A DNA stretch of 64,000 bases, from NCBI RefSeq assembly GCF_017876495.1, contig NZ_JAGIOB010000001.1, positions 2,108,001 to 2,172,000 on the forward strand, written 5' to 3'. Source of the stretch: Microlunatus capsulatus. Its GTDB lineage: Bacteria; Actinomycetota; Actinomycetes; Propionibacteriales; Propionibacteriaceae. The notes under the pieces were generated by a model that made no database searches, was not told where the DNA came from, and worked only from the letters and a program-made list of their open reading frames with translations. The stretch's first letter is position 1. Each line of letters starts with the position of its first letter. Below are positions 56,183 through 64,000 of the stretch, piece by piece. A program made the position numbers and the translations under genes.

Positions 56183-56721
56183 TCAGGTCGGCGGGGCCGA
56201 CGACCGCTCGGCCGCCGCGCTCCGGCGGAGCAGCAGGCCCGGCAGGACACCGAGGGCGGCGACCACCACGGCCGTGAGCGCGGCCACGACGACGGCCACG
56301 GGCATCCCGACCACGACGTCGAAGACCAGCAGGACCGTGCCGACGAGCACCAGCCCGACCCCGAGCAGCACGAGCCGCAGGACCTGGTGCCCGACGGCGA
56401 CGACCAACGTCTTGGCCCGGCGGCGGAAGAGCGCCCGGTGCAGGCTGACCGGCGCGAGCCCGAGCGCCGTCGTCAGCACGGCGACCACCACGAGCCGAGG
56501 TAGATCCGCTGCTGGTAGGTCTCGAGGTCGTCGAACCGGGGCTGAAACGCGACGGCCAGCAGGAAGCCGGTGAGCACCTGGGTGCCGGTCTGCGTCACCC
56601 GCAGCTCCTGCAGGATCTCGATCCAGTTCCGGTCCAGCCGCTGGTTCGGCGACTCCTCGCGGCCGTCGTCGGCCTCAGCCCCGGGCTCCCCCGGCTCCGG
56701 GCGGGTGGCACCCGTCGTCAC
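56183..56721 (-). pseudogene. DUF6328 membrane protein gene interrupted by a frameshift
   Basis: Two overlapping minus-strand frames together make one DUF6328-type protein. The first (GTG 56721 to stop 56473) encodes SPNQRLDRNWIEILQELRVTQTGTQVLTGFLLAVAFQPRFDDLETYQQRIYL. The second (from about 56491 to 56183) continues VVVAVLTTALGLAPVSLHRALFRRRAKTLV plus two more helices. A one-base deletion near 56494-56500 (CTCGGCTCG, where CTCGxGCTCG would restore the frame) explains the break. It may be a sequencing error. The GTG overlaps the stop of the upstream TetR gene. Confidence 0.7.
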
Positions 56722-57467
56722 CGCGGGACCACGGCCATCCGGTTGATCAGCTCCTCGAGGGAGTCCTCGAACTCGTTGTCGAAGGCGTCGAGGGACAGCT
56801 CCGGCGAGAGCTCCATGACCAGCGGGTAGGCGGCGAGGTCGTTGGTCTCGACGAACTCGATGTCGCTCGCCGCGTCCAGCCGCGGCTCCACCGCGTAGGT
56901 GGCCGACTCCAGCAGCAGGTGGCCCAGCAGGAACGTCGAGAAGGCGCGGTAGACCAGCACGCTGTCCTCGTTGCTGATCCCGTAGTGCCGCAGCCCCTGC
57001 AGGAAGGCTTCGACCCAGCGCAGGCTCCGCAGCGGCGGTCGCAGCCACGGCGCCGCCGGCGGCCGGCTGGCCACCAGCGGGAAGATCTTGGGGTGCTCCA
57101 TGGCCATCGCCCGGACGCCGTGGGCCATCTGCTGGAGGAACTCCTGCCAGGTGCCCGGTCGCTGCAGCTCCATCGTGAGCCCGTACAGCTCGTCCATCAC
57201 CGTCTCGACGACGCCGTCGAGCAGCTGGTCGCGGCCGGGCACGTAGCGGTAGAGCGCCATGGCCTCCACGCCCAGCTCGGCCCCGAGCCGGCGCATGGTC
57301 AGCCGCTCGCGGCCGTGCGCGTCGATGAAGCGGACGGCCTCGCGCAGGATCAGCAGGCGGTCCAGGGGGCGGCGGCCGCCCGGCGTGATCGCCTTCTCCG
57401 GCCCCGCCGCCGGTTGCGCACCGAGCGTGCCGGTGGGGCTCGGCTGCTGGGGCTGGTGCGGTGTCAT
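56718..57467 (-). CDS. TetR-family regulator (TetR_C type)
   Basis: The 249-residue regulator has an N-terminal TetR helix-turn-helix (RLLILREAVRFIDAHGRERLTMRRLGAELGVEAMALYRYVPGRDQLLDGVVETVMDELY) and a TetR-C-type ligand domain with acidic C-terminus. ATG 57467 follows GAGGGA. The perfect palindrome GTTTACAAGGTAAAC lies 75 nt upstream. Its stop overlaps the start of the DUF6328 gene, so it probably controls that membrane protein as well as itself. Confidence 0.9.
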   Translation of the reverse strand: MTPHQPQQPSPTGTLGAQPAAGPEKAITPGGRRPLDRLLILREAVRFIDAHGRERLTMRRLGAELGVEAMALYRYVPGRDQLLDGVVETVMDELYGLTMELQRPGTWQEFLQQMAHGVRAMAMEHPKIFPLVASRPPAAPWLRPPLRSLRWVEAFLQGLRHYGISNEDSVLVYRAFSTFLLGHLLLESATYAVEPRLDAASDIEFVETNDLAAYPLVMELSPELSLDAFDNEFEDSLEELINRMAVVPR

Positions 57468-57541
57468 GGGTCCCTCGCAGGTCTCGGCCGGGCTCGGCAC
57501 CCGGCCGCGACCACTGCCGTCCCCGGCCCTCCACCCCGGCT

Positions 57542-57556
57542 GTTTACAAGGTAAAC
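57542..57556. promoter_or_regulatory. TetR operator
   Basis: GTTTAC-AAG-GTAAAC is a perfect 6+3+6 inverted repeat in an otherwise GC-rich region, upstream of the TetR gene. TetR proteins often bind such GTTTAC-type sites. Confidence 0.65.
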
Positions 57557-57719
57557 GACCCGGCCTACAGTGAGCGGAGACGACGCGGTCACTTCCTCGG
57601 AGCATAGTTCACGGCTCCGAGCCCCCTCGGCGCCCGGCTCCCGCCGGGCCTGCTGACCAGGGACGACGCGCCGCCGGTGCCGCGCGAACTCGTCGTGCGG
57701 CGGAGGTGAGGAGACCGAC

Positions 57720-57905
57720 ATGAGCGGACTGGGCGACAAGATCAAGGGCAAGGCCGAGGAGCTCGCGGGCGACGCCAAGGCCAAGGCCGGCGACGCCACC
57801 GACAACCGGGACCTGCAGGCCGAGGGCCACGGCGACCAGGCCTCAGGCAACGCCCGGCAGGCCGTCGGCGAGGTCAAGGACGCGGCGGACGACCTCAAGC
57901 GCTGA
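57720..57905 (+). CDS. CsbD-family stress protein
   Basis: The 61-residue protein starts MSGLGDKIKGKAEELAGDAK and shows the CsbD pattern of charged, Gly/Ala-rich amphipathic repeats (GDQASGNARQAVGEVKDAADDLKR). CsbD-like proteins are induced by general stress in many bacteria; the mechanism is unknown. GGAGGTGAGGAG gives a strong ribosome-binding site. A hairpin terminator follows. Confidence 0.9.
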   Translation: MSGLGDKIKGKAEELAGDAKAKAGDATDNRDLQAEGHGDQASGNARQAVGEVKDAADDLKR

Positions 57906-57932
57906 CGTCCCCCGCTGACGCGGGCAGCACGC

Positions 57933-57963
57933 ACGGCCTCCTCGTCGACGACGGGGAGGCCGT
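57933..57963. terminator. bidirectional hairpin between csbD-like and tagD-like genes
   Basis: A 14-bp stem with one G-T pair (ACGGCCTCCTCGTC with GACGGGGAGGCCGT) and loop GAC lies between the convergent genes. Confidence 0.65.
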
Positions 57964-57987
57964 CCTGCGTCCGGCGCCGGTCGGGCC

Positions 57988-58392
57988 TCAGCCGGCCGCG
58001 CCGCCGCCGGAGATGTGCTCGATGATCGCCGTCGTGGAGACCGACGGGGTGCGCGGCAGGTAGATCACGCGGCAGACGTCGTTGAGGAAGTCGAACTTGC
58101 CGGTCCAGTCGTCGCCCATGACGAGGATGTCGGCCCGGTGCTCCAGCACGTACTCCCGCTTCTGCTCCAGGCTCTCCTCGACGAACACCGCGTCGACGAC
58201 CTTGAGGTTGGACACGATCTCGGTCCGCTCGTCCTGGTCGAAGACCGGGTTGCGGCCCTTCTTGGAGAAGTTGAGCGCGTCGGAGGACACCCCGACCACC
58301 AGCCGGTCGCCCAGCGCCGCCGCGCGGTTCAGCACGCGGACGTGCCCGACGTGCAGCACGTCGAAGGTGCCGAAGGTGATCACGGTGGTCAT
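57988..58392 (-). CDS. glycerol-3-phosphate cytidylyltransferase-like (TagD/RfaE2-type) nucleotidyltransferase
   Basis: The 134-residue cytidylyltransferase-fold enzyme has the nucleotide-binding motif GTFDVLHVGHVRVLNRA and the C-terminal RTPSVSTTAIIEHI (RTxGISTT-like). It matches TagD length (about 130 residues) and would activate glycerol-3-phosphate or a related phosphate for wall polymer or lipid synthesis. It is not next to other teichoic-acid genes, so the substrate is uncertain. AGGAG precedes the ATG, and a TAGGGT box lies about 40 nt upstream. Confidence 0.88.
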   Translation of the reverse strand: MTTVITFGTFDVLHVGHVRVLNRAAALGDRLVVGVSSDALNFSKKGRNPVFDQDERTEIVSNLKVVDAVFVEESLEQKREYVLEHRADILVMGDDWTGKFDFLNDVCRVIYLPRTPSVSTTAIIEHISGGGAAG

Positions 58393-58511
58393 GGTGGAGC
58401 TCCTGGCGGTGGGGGACGAGACGCCGACACCCTAGTGGCCGCGGCGCCCCGGCGGCTCGGGGCGCGAGACGGGCGGACCGGCGCGCGGTCGGGGTGGATA
58501 GCCCGACGACG

Positions 58512-58517
58512 TACATT
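58512..58517 (+). promoter_or_regulatory. possible minus-10 box of the MFS transporter gene
   Basis: TACATT ends 9 nt before the ATG at 58527; no Shine-Dalgarno sequence is seen. Confidence 0.35.
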
Positions 58518-58526
58518 GGCCCGGCC

Positions 58527-59819
58527 ATGGCCCTGCTCCTCGACCTGACCCCGCTGCGCGCCAGCCCCCCGTTCCGGCGCCTGGTCATCGGCCTCGGCGT
58601 CTCGAACCTCGGCTCCCAGCTCACCGTCGTCGCCGTCGGCCTGCAGGTCTACGCGATCACCGGCTCGACGCTGTCGGTGGGCGTGCTCGGCATCTGCGCG
58701 CTCGTGCCGCTGGTGCTGCTCGGCCTCTACGGCGGCGCGCTGGTGGACGCCTACGACCGCCGGCGGGTGGCGCTCGCGTCGTCGCTGGGGCTGTGGGTGG
58801 TGACCATGGCCCTGGCCCTGCAGGCCTGGCTGCACGTGGACTCGGTCCTGCTGCTGTACGCGCTAGTCGCGGTCCAGTCGGCCGGGTTCGCCATCAACAA
58901 CCCGGCCCGGACCTCGATCATCCCGCGGCTGGTCGAGCCGCGGATGCTGCCGGCGGCCAACGTCCTCACCACCATCGAGACCAACGTCGCCCTCACCGTC
59001 GGCCCGCTGCTCGGAGCCCTGCTGGTGGCCGTGTGGGACTTCGGGCCGGCCTACACCGTCGACGCCCTGCTCTTCACCTTCGCCCTGTGGGCGCTGTGGC
59101 GGCTGCCGGACCTGCCCCCGCTGACCGCCGACGGCTCGGCGCCCGAGCGCGGCAGCCGGCGCGGGTTCGCCTCCATCGTCGAGGGGCTGCACTACCTCGC
59201 GACCCGGCCCAACGTCCGGATGACCTTCGTGGTGGACATCATCGCCATGGTCTTCGCCATGCCCCGGGTGCTGTTCCCGGCCGTCGGCGTCCTGTTCCTC
59301 GGCGGCGGCGCCACGACGACGGGCCTGCTCAGCGCCGCCTACGCGATCGGCGCCGTGCTCGCCGGCGTCTTCTCCGGCGGGCTGGTGGGCCTGCGCCACC
59401 AGGGCCAGGTGATCACCGGCTCGATCCTCGCCTTCGGGGCCTCGGTGGCGGCGTTCGGGGTGGTCCTGGTCGTCGTCGGCCGCGACCAGCCCGCCCAGGT
59501 GCTCGTCGGCGCCCTCGTCGTGGCCATGGTGTTCCTCGCCCTGGCCGGCGGCTCGGACGCCGTCAGCTCGGTGTTCCGCCAGACGATCCTGCAGTCCGCG
59601 ACGCCCGACCACATGCGGGGCCGGCTGCAGGGGGTGTTCATCGTCGTCGTCGCGGGCGGCCCCCGGCTGGGCGACCTCGTGCTGGGCGCGGAGTCCAGCT
59701 GGGTCGGCGAGGGCTGGGCGGCCGTCGTCGGCGGGCTGACCTGCATGGTCGTGCTGACCCTCGTCGTGGGGCTGCAGCGCCGCTTCCTGCGCTACGACGC
59801 GCTGGCCCCGACCCCCTAG
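58527..59819 (+). CDS. MFS exporter, EntS-like
   Basis: The 430-residue transporter has twelve predicted helices. The first part ([34 protein letters not shown]) and the loop [18 protein letters not shown] are typical of EntS/MFS_3 exporters, as is [22 protein letters not shown]. EntS exports enterobactin, but the subgroup is broad and no siderophore synthesis genes are near; the siderophore-interacting gene is 45 kb away. ATG 58527 fits the hydrophobic start better than the upstream GTG at 58494. Confidence 0.85.
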   Translation: MALLLDLTPLRASPPFRRLVIGLGVSNLGSQLTVVAVGLQVYAITGSTLSVGVLGICALVPLVLLGLYGGALVDAYDRRRVALASSLGLWVVTMALALQAWLHVDSVLLLYALVAVQSAGFAINNPARTSIIPRLVEPRMLPAANVLTTIETNVALTVGPLLGALLVAVWDFGPAYTVDALLFTFALWALWRLPDLPPLTADGSAPERGSRRGFASIVEGLHYLATRPNVRMTFVVDIIAMVFAMPRVLFPAVGVLFLGGGATTTGLLSAAYAIGAVLAGVFSGGLVGLRHQGQVITGSILAFGASVAAFGVVLVVVGRDQPAQVLVGALVVAMVFLALAGGSDAVSSVFRQTILQSATPDHMRGRLQGVFIVVVAGGPRLGDLVLGAESSWVGEGWAAVVGGLTCMVVLTLVVGLQRRFLRYDALAPTP

Positions 59820-59913
59820 GCGGGCCTCCCGGCCGTCTGAGACGGTGGGACCCCGGGGGCGGGCGAGGACCGCCGGCTCCCGGCCGGTCGGTCCCAGCGC
59901 ACGGAGGAGCACG

Positions 59914-62403
59914 ATGACCCAGCTCGCCAGCATGGGCGGCGACACCGCCGCCGACAACGAGGGCGGCACCGGCGGCGAGACCGTCGCCCCGGAGGCCTAC
60001 ACCCTCGGCGACGCCACCGGTCCGCTCGACCCGGACGCGCTGCGCCGGCTCGACGCCTGGTGGCGGGCGGCGAACTACCTCGCCGTCGGGCAGATCTACC
60101 TCAAGGACAACCCGCTGCTGCGCGAGCCGCTGCAGGCCGAGCACGTCAAGCCCCGCCTGCTCGGGCACTTCGGGACCGTGCCGGGCCTCAACCTCGTCTA
60201 CGCCCACGCGAACCGGCTGATCCGCGACCGCGGGCTGAGCGCGGTCTTCGTCGCCGGCCCGGGCCACGGCGGCCCCGGGCCCAACGCCTGCGGCTGGATC
60301 GAGGGCACCTACTCCGAGCTCTACAGCCACATCCCCCGCGACGCCGAGGGCATGCAGGCGTTCTTCCACCAGTTCTCCTACCCCGGCGGGGTTCCCAGCC
60401 ACGCCGCGCCCGAGACCCCGGGCTCCTTCCACGAGGGCGGCGAGCTGGGCTACTCGCTGCTGCACGCCTTCGGCGCCGCCCTGGACAATCCCGACCTCAC
60501 CGTCTTCTGCGTCGTCGGCGACGGCGAGGCCGAGACCGGGCCGCTGGCCGGCAGCTGGCACGCCAACAAGTTCGTCAACCCCGCCCGCGACGGCGCCGTG
60601 GTGCCGGTGCTGGCCCTCAACGAGTACAAGATCGCCAACCCGACGCTGCTGGCCCGGATCCCGCAGGAGGAGCTGGAGACGCTGCTGCGCGGCTACGGCT
60701 ACGAGCCGCACGTGGTCGCCGGCTCCGACCCGGCGCAGGTGCACCAGGACATGGCCGCCGCGATGGAGGCGTGCCTGGACGGCATCGCCGAGATCCAGCG
60801 GGTCGCCCGGGCGGCCGGCGGCGACGCCGGCCCCGAGGACGGCCGCCGCCGCTGGCCGATGATCGTCATGCGCACCCCCAAGGGCTGGACCTGCCCGCCG
60901 GTGGTCGACGGCCAGCAGGTCGAGGGCACGTTCCGGGCGCACCAGGTGCCGCTGCCCGCGGCCCGCACCGACGGCACGCACCGGGCGGTGCTGGAGCAGT
61001 GGCTGCGCTCCTACCGGCCCGAGGAGCTGTTCGACGAGGACGGGGCGCCGGTCGCGGAGCTGCTGGAGCAGAACCCCGAGGGCGACGCCCGGATGAGCGC
61101 CAACCCCGTCGCCAACGGCGGGCTGCTGCTGCGCGACCTGCGGCTGCCGGACTGGCGCGACTTCGGCGTCGAGGTCGGCACCCCCGGCTCGACGGACCAC
61201 GAGGCCACCCGGGTGCTGGGCCGCTGGCTGGCCGAGGTCACCCGGCTGAACCCGACGAGCTTCCTCACCTTCGCCCCCGACGAGCTGGCCTCCAACCGGC
61301 TGCAGGACATCCTCGACGTCACCGGCCGCAGCTGGCAGGCCGAGATCGGGGAGTTCGACGAGCGGCTGGACCGGCAGGGCCGGGTGGTGGAGGTGCTCAG
61401 CGAGCACATGTGCCAGGGCCTGCTCGAGGGCTACCTGCTGACCGGGCGGCACGGCCTGTTCACCTGCTACGAGGCCTTCATCCACATCGTCGACTCGATG
61501 TTCAACCAGCACGCCAAGTGGCTGCAGGCCAGCGCCGAGGTCGACTGGCGCCGCCCGATCGCCAGCTTCAACTACCTGCTGTCCAGCCACGTCTGGCGCC
61601 AGGACCACAACGGGTTCACCCACCAGGACCCGGGCTTCCTCGACGTCGTGCTCAACAAGAAGCCCGAGATCGTCCGGGTCTACCTGCCGCCGGACGCCAA
61701 CACCCTGCTCTCGACCTACGACCACTGCCTGCGCTCGCGGCACTACGTCAACGTCGTCGTGGCCGGCAAGCAGCCGCAGGCCGACTGGCTGGGGGTGCAG
61801 GACGCGGCCCTGCACTGCGCCCGCGGCGCCGGGATCTGGGAGTGGGCGGGCCACGGCGACGAGACGGGCAGCGACCCCGACGTCGTGCTGGCCTGCGCGG
61901 GCGAGATCCCGACGCTGGAGACCCTCGCCGCCGCCGCCCTCCTGCGCGAGCGGCTGCCGGACCTGCGGGTCCGGGTGGTCAACGTCGTCGACCTCATGCG
62001 GCTGCTGCCGGAGTCCGAGCACCCGCACGGGCTGCCGGACTCGGAGTTCGACACCCTCTTCACCGCCGACAAGCCGGTGATCTTCGCCTTCCACGGCTAC
62101 CCCTGGCTGGTGCACCGGCTCACCTACCGCCGGACCAACCACGCGCAGCTGCACGTCCGCGGCTACAAGGAGAACGGCACGACGACGACGCCGTTCGACA
62201 TGGTGATGCTCAACGACCTCGACCGGTACCACCTGGTCGTCGACGTCATCGACCGCGTGCCCGCGCTGCGCTCCCGGGCGGCGGGGCTGCGCCAGGAGAT
62301 GGTCGACACCCGGCTGCGGGCGCGGACCTGGACCCGCGAGCACGGCGTCGACCTGCCCGAGGTGGCGGAGTGGACGTGGCCGGGCGCGACCGGGCAGGCC
62401 TGA
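59914..62403 (+). CDS. xfp: phosphoketolase (xylulose-5-phosphate/fructose-6-phosphate)
   Basis: The 829-residue thiamine-diphosphate enzyme splits xylulose-5-phosphate and/or fructose-6-phosphate into acetyl phosphate and an aldose phosphate. Family motifs are [44 protein letters not shown], the cofactor site [20 protein letters not shown] (GDGE near residue 201), and the C-terminal phosphoketolase domain. It is slightly longer at the N-terminus than typical proteins (about 790-825). ATG 59914 follows GGAGGAG. No acetate kinase or phosphotransacetylase gene is adjacent. Confidence 0.94.
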   Translation: MTQLASMGGDTAADNEGGTGGETVAPEAYTLGDATGPLDPDALRRLDAWWRAANYLAVGQIYLKDNPLLREPLQAEHVKPRLLGHFGTVPGLNLVYAHANRLIRDRGLSAVFVAGPGHGGPGPNACGWIEGTYSELYSHIPRDAEGMQAFFHQFSYPGGVPSHAAPETPGSFHEGGELGYSLLHAFGAALDNPDLTVFCVVGDGEAETGPLAGSWHANKFVNPARDGAVVPVLALNEYKIANPTLLARIPQEELETLLRGYGYEPHVVAGSDPAQVHQDMAAAMEACLDGIAEIQRVARAAGGDAGPEDGRRRWPMIVMRTPKGWTCPPVVDGQQVEGTFRAHQVPLPAARTDGTHRAVLEQWLRSYRPEELFDEDGAPVAELLEQNPEGDARMSANPVANGGLLLRDLRLPDWRDFGVEVGTPGSTDHEATRVLGRWLAEVTRLNPTSFLTFAPDELASNRLQDILDVTGRSWQAEIGEFDERLDRQGRVVEVLSEHMCQGLLEGYLLTGRHGLFTCYEAFIHIVDSMFNQHAKWLQASAEVDWRRPIASFNYLLSSHVWRQDHNGFTHQDPGFLDVVLNKKPEIVRVYLPPDANTLLSTYDHCLRSRHYVNVVVAGKQPQADWLGVQDAALHCARGAGIWEWAGHGDETGSDPDVVLACAGEIPTLETLAAAALLRERLPDLRVRVVNVVDLMRLLPESEHPHGLPDSEFDTLFTADKPVIFAFHGYPWLVHRLTYRRTNHAQLHVRGYKENGTTTTPFDMVMLNDLDRYHLVVDVIDRVPALRSRAAGLRQEMVDTRLRARTWTREHGVDLPEVAEWTWPGATGQA

Positions 62404-62416
62404 CGCGGGGGCGGGG

Positions 62417-63523
62417 TCAGCGCGCGACGTCGTCCCGGGCGTCGTCGGGGTCGCGGAGCGAGCTGAGGTCGCGGTACCAGCGCGGCAGCACGTGGGCCGC
62501 CTGCAGGTCGGCGACGTAGCGGGCGCTGGCCGCGCCGAAGACGACGTCGCCGCCCAGCCCCGGCTCGGCCGAGAGGAGCGCGCCGACGGCGTCGGTGGCC
62601 GCCAGGTCCTCGCGCCGCGGCTCGGCGCCCAGCTGCTCGTCGAACCAGCGGCCGCCCTCCTCGCTGCCGCCGAGGCGGCGGTGGCCGCGGGCCAAGCGGG
62701 CCGTCGCCAGCGGGGCCATCACCTCGGTGCACGCGAGGTGGCCCAGCGCGGCGCCCCGCCAGCGCCGCTGCAGGCCCAGCAGGGTGACGAGGTTGGTGGT
62801 CAGCAGCGTCACCCCGGGCAGCCGGTCGACGTGCTCCCCGTAGCCGGTGCCCAGCCCCCAGGACCGCAGCAGCTCCCGGTACAGCTCGGCGCGCATCAGC
62901 GGCAGCCGGCCGCGTCCCCAGGTCTGCGCCTCCAGCTCGGCCAGCGCCACCTTGGGCTCCCCCGAGAGCCGCGGCAGCGTCCAGGCGTAGCCGTCGCCGG
63001 CCCGCAGCTCGGCGGGGGCGCGGTGCACCAGCAGCTCGCGCAGCTGCTCGGCGGTGCCCTCGCGCACCAGGTGCTCCGCCGGGGAGGCGGTGAGGTCGTC
63101 GCGGCGGCCGAGGGCGACGACGCGGGAGACGGTCGCCTCCAGCCCGCGCTGGCGCAGGCTGTGCGGCGCGCCGACCTCGCTCTCCAGTGCGGCCAGCACC
63201 AGCTGCTCCCACTCCTGCCGGGCGCGCAGCAGGTCGGGCTGCCACTCCCACTCCTCCGGCACGCCGGCCAGGCCGCGGTGGTGCAGCTCGTAGACGCAGT
63301 GCAGCGCCAGCTGGAGGTCGTCGTCGGCCAGCGCCTCGCCCAGCAGGCCGTCCCACCACAGGGCGTCGCCCACCCGGACCTCCCAGGGGCGGCGCCGGAG
63401 CAGGTGCAGCAGGGCGGCGCTGACGGGCCCGCGCGGGGCGGGGAGCGGGGCGGGCGGGTCCACGACGGCGGCGGTGCCGGCGGGAACGGCCGGGGCGGCG
63501 GTCGGGTGGTCGGGGGGTGCCAC
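62417..63523 (-). CDS. iron-containing redox enzyme family protein (haem-oxygenase-like diiron fold)
   Basis: The 368-residue protein matches the haem-oxygenase-like diiron (HDO) family. Candidate metal ligands are seen in LALHCVYELHHRGLAGV (Glu and His), VALAELEAQTWGRGRLPLMRAELYRELL, LACTEVMAPLATARLARG and RRLGGSEEGGRWFDEQL. HDO members perform diverse oxidative reactions; the substrate here is unknown. The GTG start follows GAGAGGA. The upstream region contains two tight hairpins (63606-63646) and TAACCT about 150 nt upstream as a possible minus-10 box, giving a long structured leader. Confidence 0.8.
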   Translation of the reverse strand: MAPPDHPTAAPAVPAGTAAVVDPPAPLPAPRGPVSAALLHLLRRRPWEVRVGDALWWDGLLGEALADDDLQLALHCVYELHHRGLAGVPEEWEWQPDLLRARQEWEQLVLAALESEVGAPHSLRQRGLEATVSRVVALGRRDDLTASPAEHLVREGTAEQLRELLVHRAPAELRAGDGYAWTLPRLSGEPKVALAELEAQTWGRGRLPLMRAELYRELLRSWGLGTGYGEHVDRLPGVTLLTTNLVTLLGLQRRWRGAALGHLACTEVMAPLATARLARGHRRLGGSEEGGRWFDEQLGAEPRREDLAATDAVGALLSAEPGLGGDVVFGAASARYVADLQAAHVLPRWYRDLSSLRDPDDARDDVAR

Positions 63524-63605
63524 GCGGACGTCCTCTCGGGGGAGTCCCGGCCGAGGGCGGGTCCCGGGCGCAGAAGGGCAGACCGCCCGGCGACCGGGTG
63601 GGGAG

Positions 63606-63646
63606 CCGGCGCAGCCGCGCCGGTCCGGGCCGGGGTCACCGGCCCG
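63606..63646 (-). promoter_or_regulatory. paired hairpins in the leader of the iron-containing redox enzyme gene
   Basis: Two adjacent perfect stems, CGGGCCGG/CCGGCCCG (8 bp, 63626-63646) and CCGGCGC/GCGCCGG (7 bp, 63606-63623), lie about 85-125 nt before the start codon. They could be a regulatory RNA structure or incidental GC-rich pairing. Confidence 0.3.
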
Positions 63647-63750
63647 CTGCCCCCTCCGTGCTGAAGAGGCGTGGGGTCAGGTTAGCGCGGTCGCGCCGCG
63701 GAGGACGCGACGCGGATGTCGCCGGGAGCGGAACCCGCCCGGGGCACCGG

Positions 63751-64000
63751 TCAGGAGGCGGCGTCGACCTGGAAGGGGGCCGGGGCCTCCGCCAGCGCGG
63801 GGTCGGCCGCCGCGACCACCTGGCCGGCGGCGGCGTGCAGCCGGATGTTGTAGTTCTGCGAGTAGCGGCGGAGCAGGTCGAAGGCCGCGTCGGCGCTGCT
63901 GCCGTTGCGCTCCATGAGCATCCCGAGCGCCATGTCGATCCGGCGCCGGCGGTCCATCGCCGCCGCCCGGTCGTCGAGCTCGCGCGCCTGCCGCACCAGG
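63751..64000 (-). CDS. ANTAR-domain protein, 5'-truncated by window edge
   Basis: Only the C-terminal ANTAR domain and tail are visible: RQARELDDRAAAMDRRRRIDMALGMLMERNGSSADAAFDLLRRYSQNYNIRLHAAAGQVV. The frame stays open to the window edge, so the N-terminal part (often GAF or response-regulator receiver) lies beyond 64000. It is the third ANTAR gene in the window. The C-terminal tail is Ala/Pro rich. The codon at 63996 is not a convincing start. Confidence 0.85.
   Translation of the reverse strand, partial: LVRQARELDDRAAAMDRRRRIDMALGMLMERNGSSADAAFDLLRRYSQNYNIRLHAAAGQVVAAADPALAEAPAPFQVDAAS

Noticed and set aside
63676-63694. IdeR box upstream of the iron-containing redox enzyme gene
   Set aside because: Only the left half (AGGTTAGC) fits; the right half does not, giving about 10 of 19 matches, too few to support it.
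1-64000. CRISPR arrays, insertion sequences, prophage or rRNA genes
   Set aside because: No regular spaced repeats, transposase, integrase, structural phage genes or rRNA sequence were recognised on either strand.

Overview
The window is chromosomal DNA of a very high-GC actinobacterium. Three GAF/ANTAR-type regulators, a PAS-PP2C-ATPase-STAS phosphatase, paired FHA proteins, polyphosphate glucokinase, a one-piece ETF:menaquinone oxidoreductase (EtfD type), TAGnnT minus-10 boxes placed 6-7 nt before start codons, and many GTGA/ATGA start-stop overlaps fit the Geodermatophilaceae (Blastococcus, Geodermatophilus or Modestobacter). The family assignment is inference; no rRNA or marker gene is present to prove it. 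I see no prophage, insertion sequence, integrase or CRISPR array. This is mostly core chromosome with dense regulation.

Layout. 0-10 kb: the end of a LuxR-type response regulator, a stand-alone LigD polymerase domain, a secreted sugar dehydrogenase, a four-gene osmoprotectant ABC operon (minus strand), divergent etfD, and dcd. 10-20 kb: two FHA proteins, a siderophore-interacting protein behind an IdeR/DtxR-like box, a methyltransferase, a TetR-ABC-YhgE operon with two operators, and a secreted tripeptidyl-type peptidase. 20-24 kb: GAF-ANTAR, then the PAS-PP2C-ATPase-STAS phosphatase, then a second GAF-ANTAR, all on the minus strand. Both ANTAR genes carry the same structured 5' leader. 24-33 kb: tRNA-Gly(CCC), a DUF1707 protein, two PH-domain membrane proteins (the second fused to an APH-fold kinase domain), an SRPBCC protein, ppgK, argS and a glycogen debranching enzyme with a frameshifted tail. 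33-45 kb: a serine hydrolase, two DNA glycosylases, a SanA-like protein, a ribbon-helix-helix-like protein, a nuclease-fold gene between two related hairpins, pgi, dgt, a TspO-like protein, an M50B protease and several small or unknown genes. 45-54 kb: a disulfide oxidoreductase, a streptomycin-kinase-like gene coupled to Mpg, and a Gfo/Idh/MocA dehydrogenase beside a ribose-type sugar ABC operon with a clear promoter and operator. 54-64 kb: a MalY-type lyase, MarR and TetR autoregulators, a frameshifted DUF6328 gene, CsbD, a TagD-like cytidylyltransferase, an EntS-like exporter, phosphoketolase, a haem-oxygenase-like diiron protein and the end of a third ANTAR gene.

How the parts work together. 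Carbon metabolism is represented by sugar import, polyphosphate-driven glucose phosphorylation, pgi, glycogen debranching and phosphoketolase. DNA maintenance is represented by dcd, dgt, Nei2, an AlkA-like protein, Mpg and the LigD polymerase. Most regulators sit next to a palindrome that overlaps their own promoter.

Most promising leads: the duplicated, covarying RNA leader of the ANTAR genes; the PH-kinase fusion; the ABC ATPase whose catalytic motifs are all altered but which stays coupled to YhgE; and the hairpin pair around the nuclease-fold gene.
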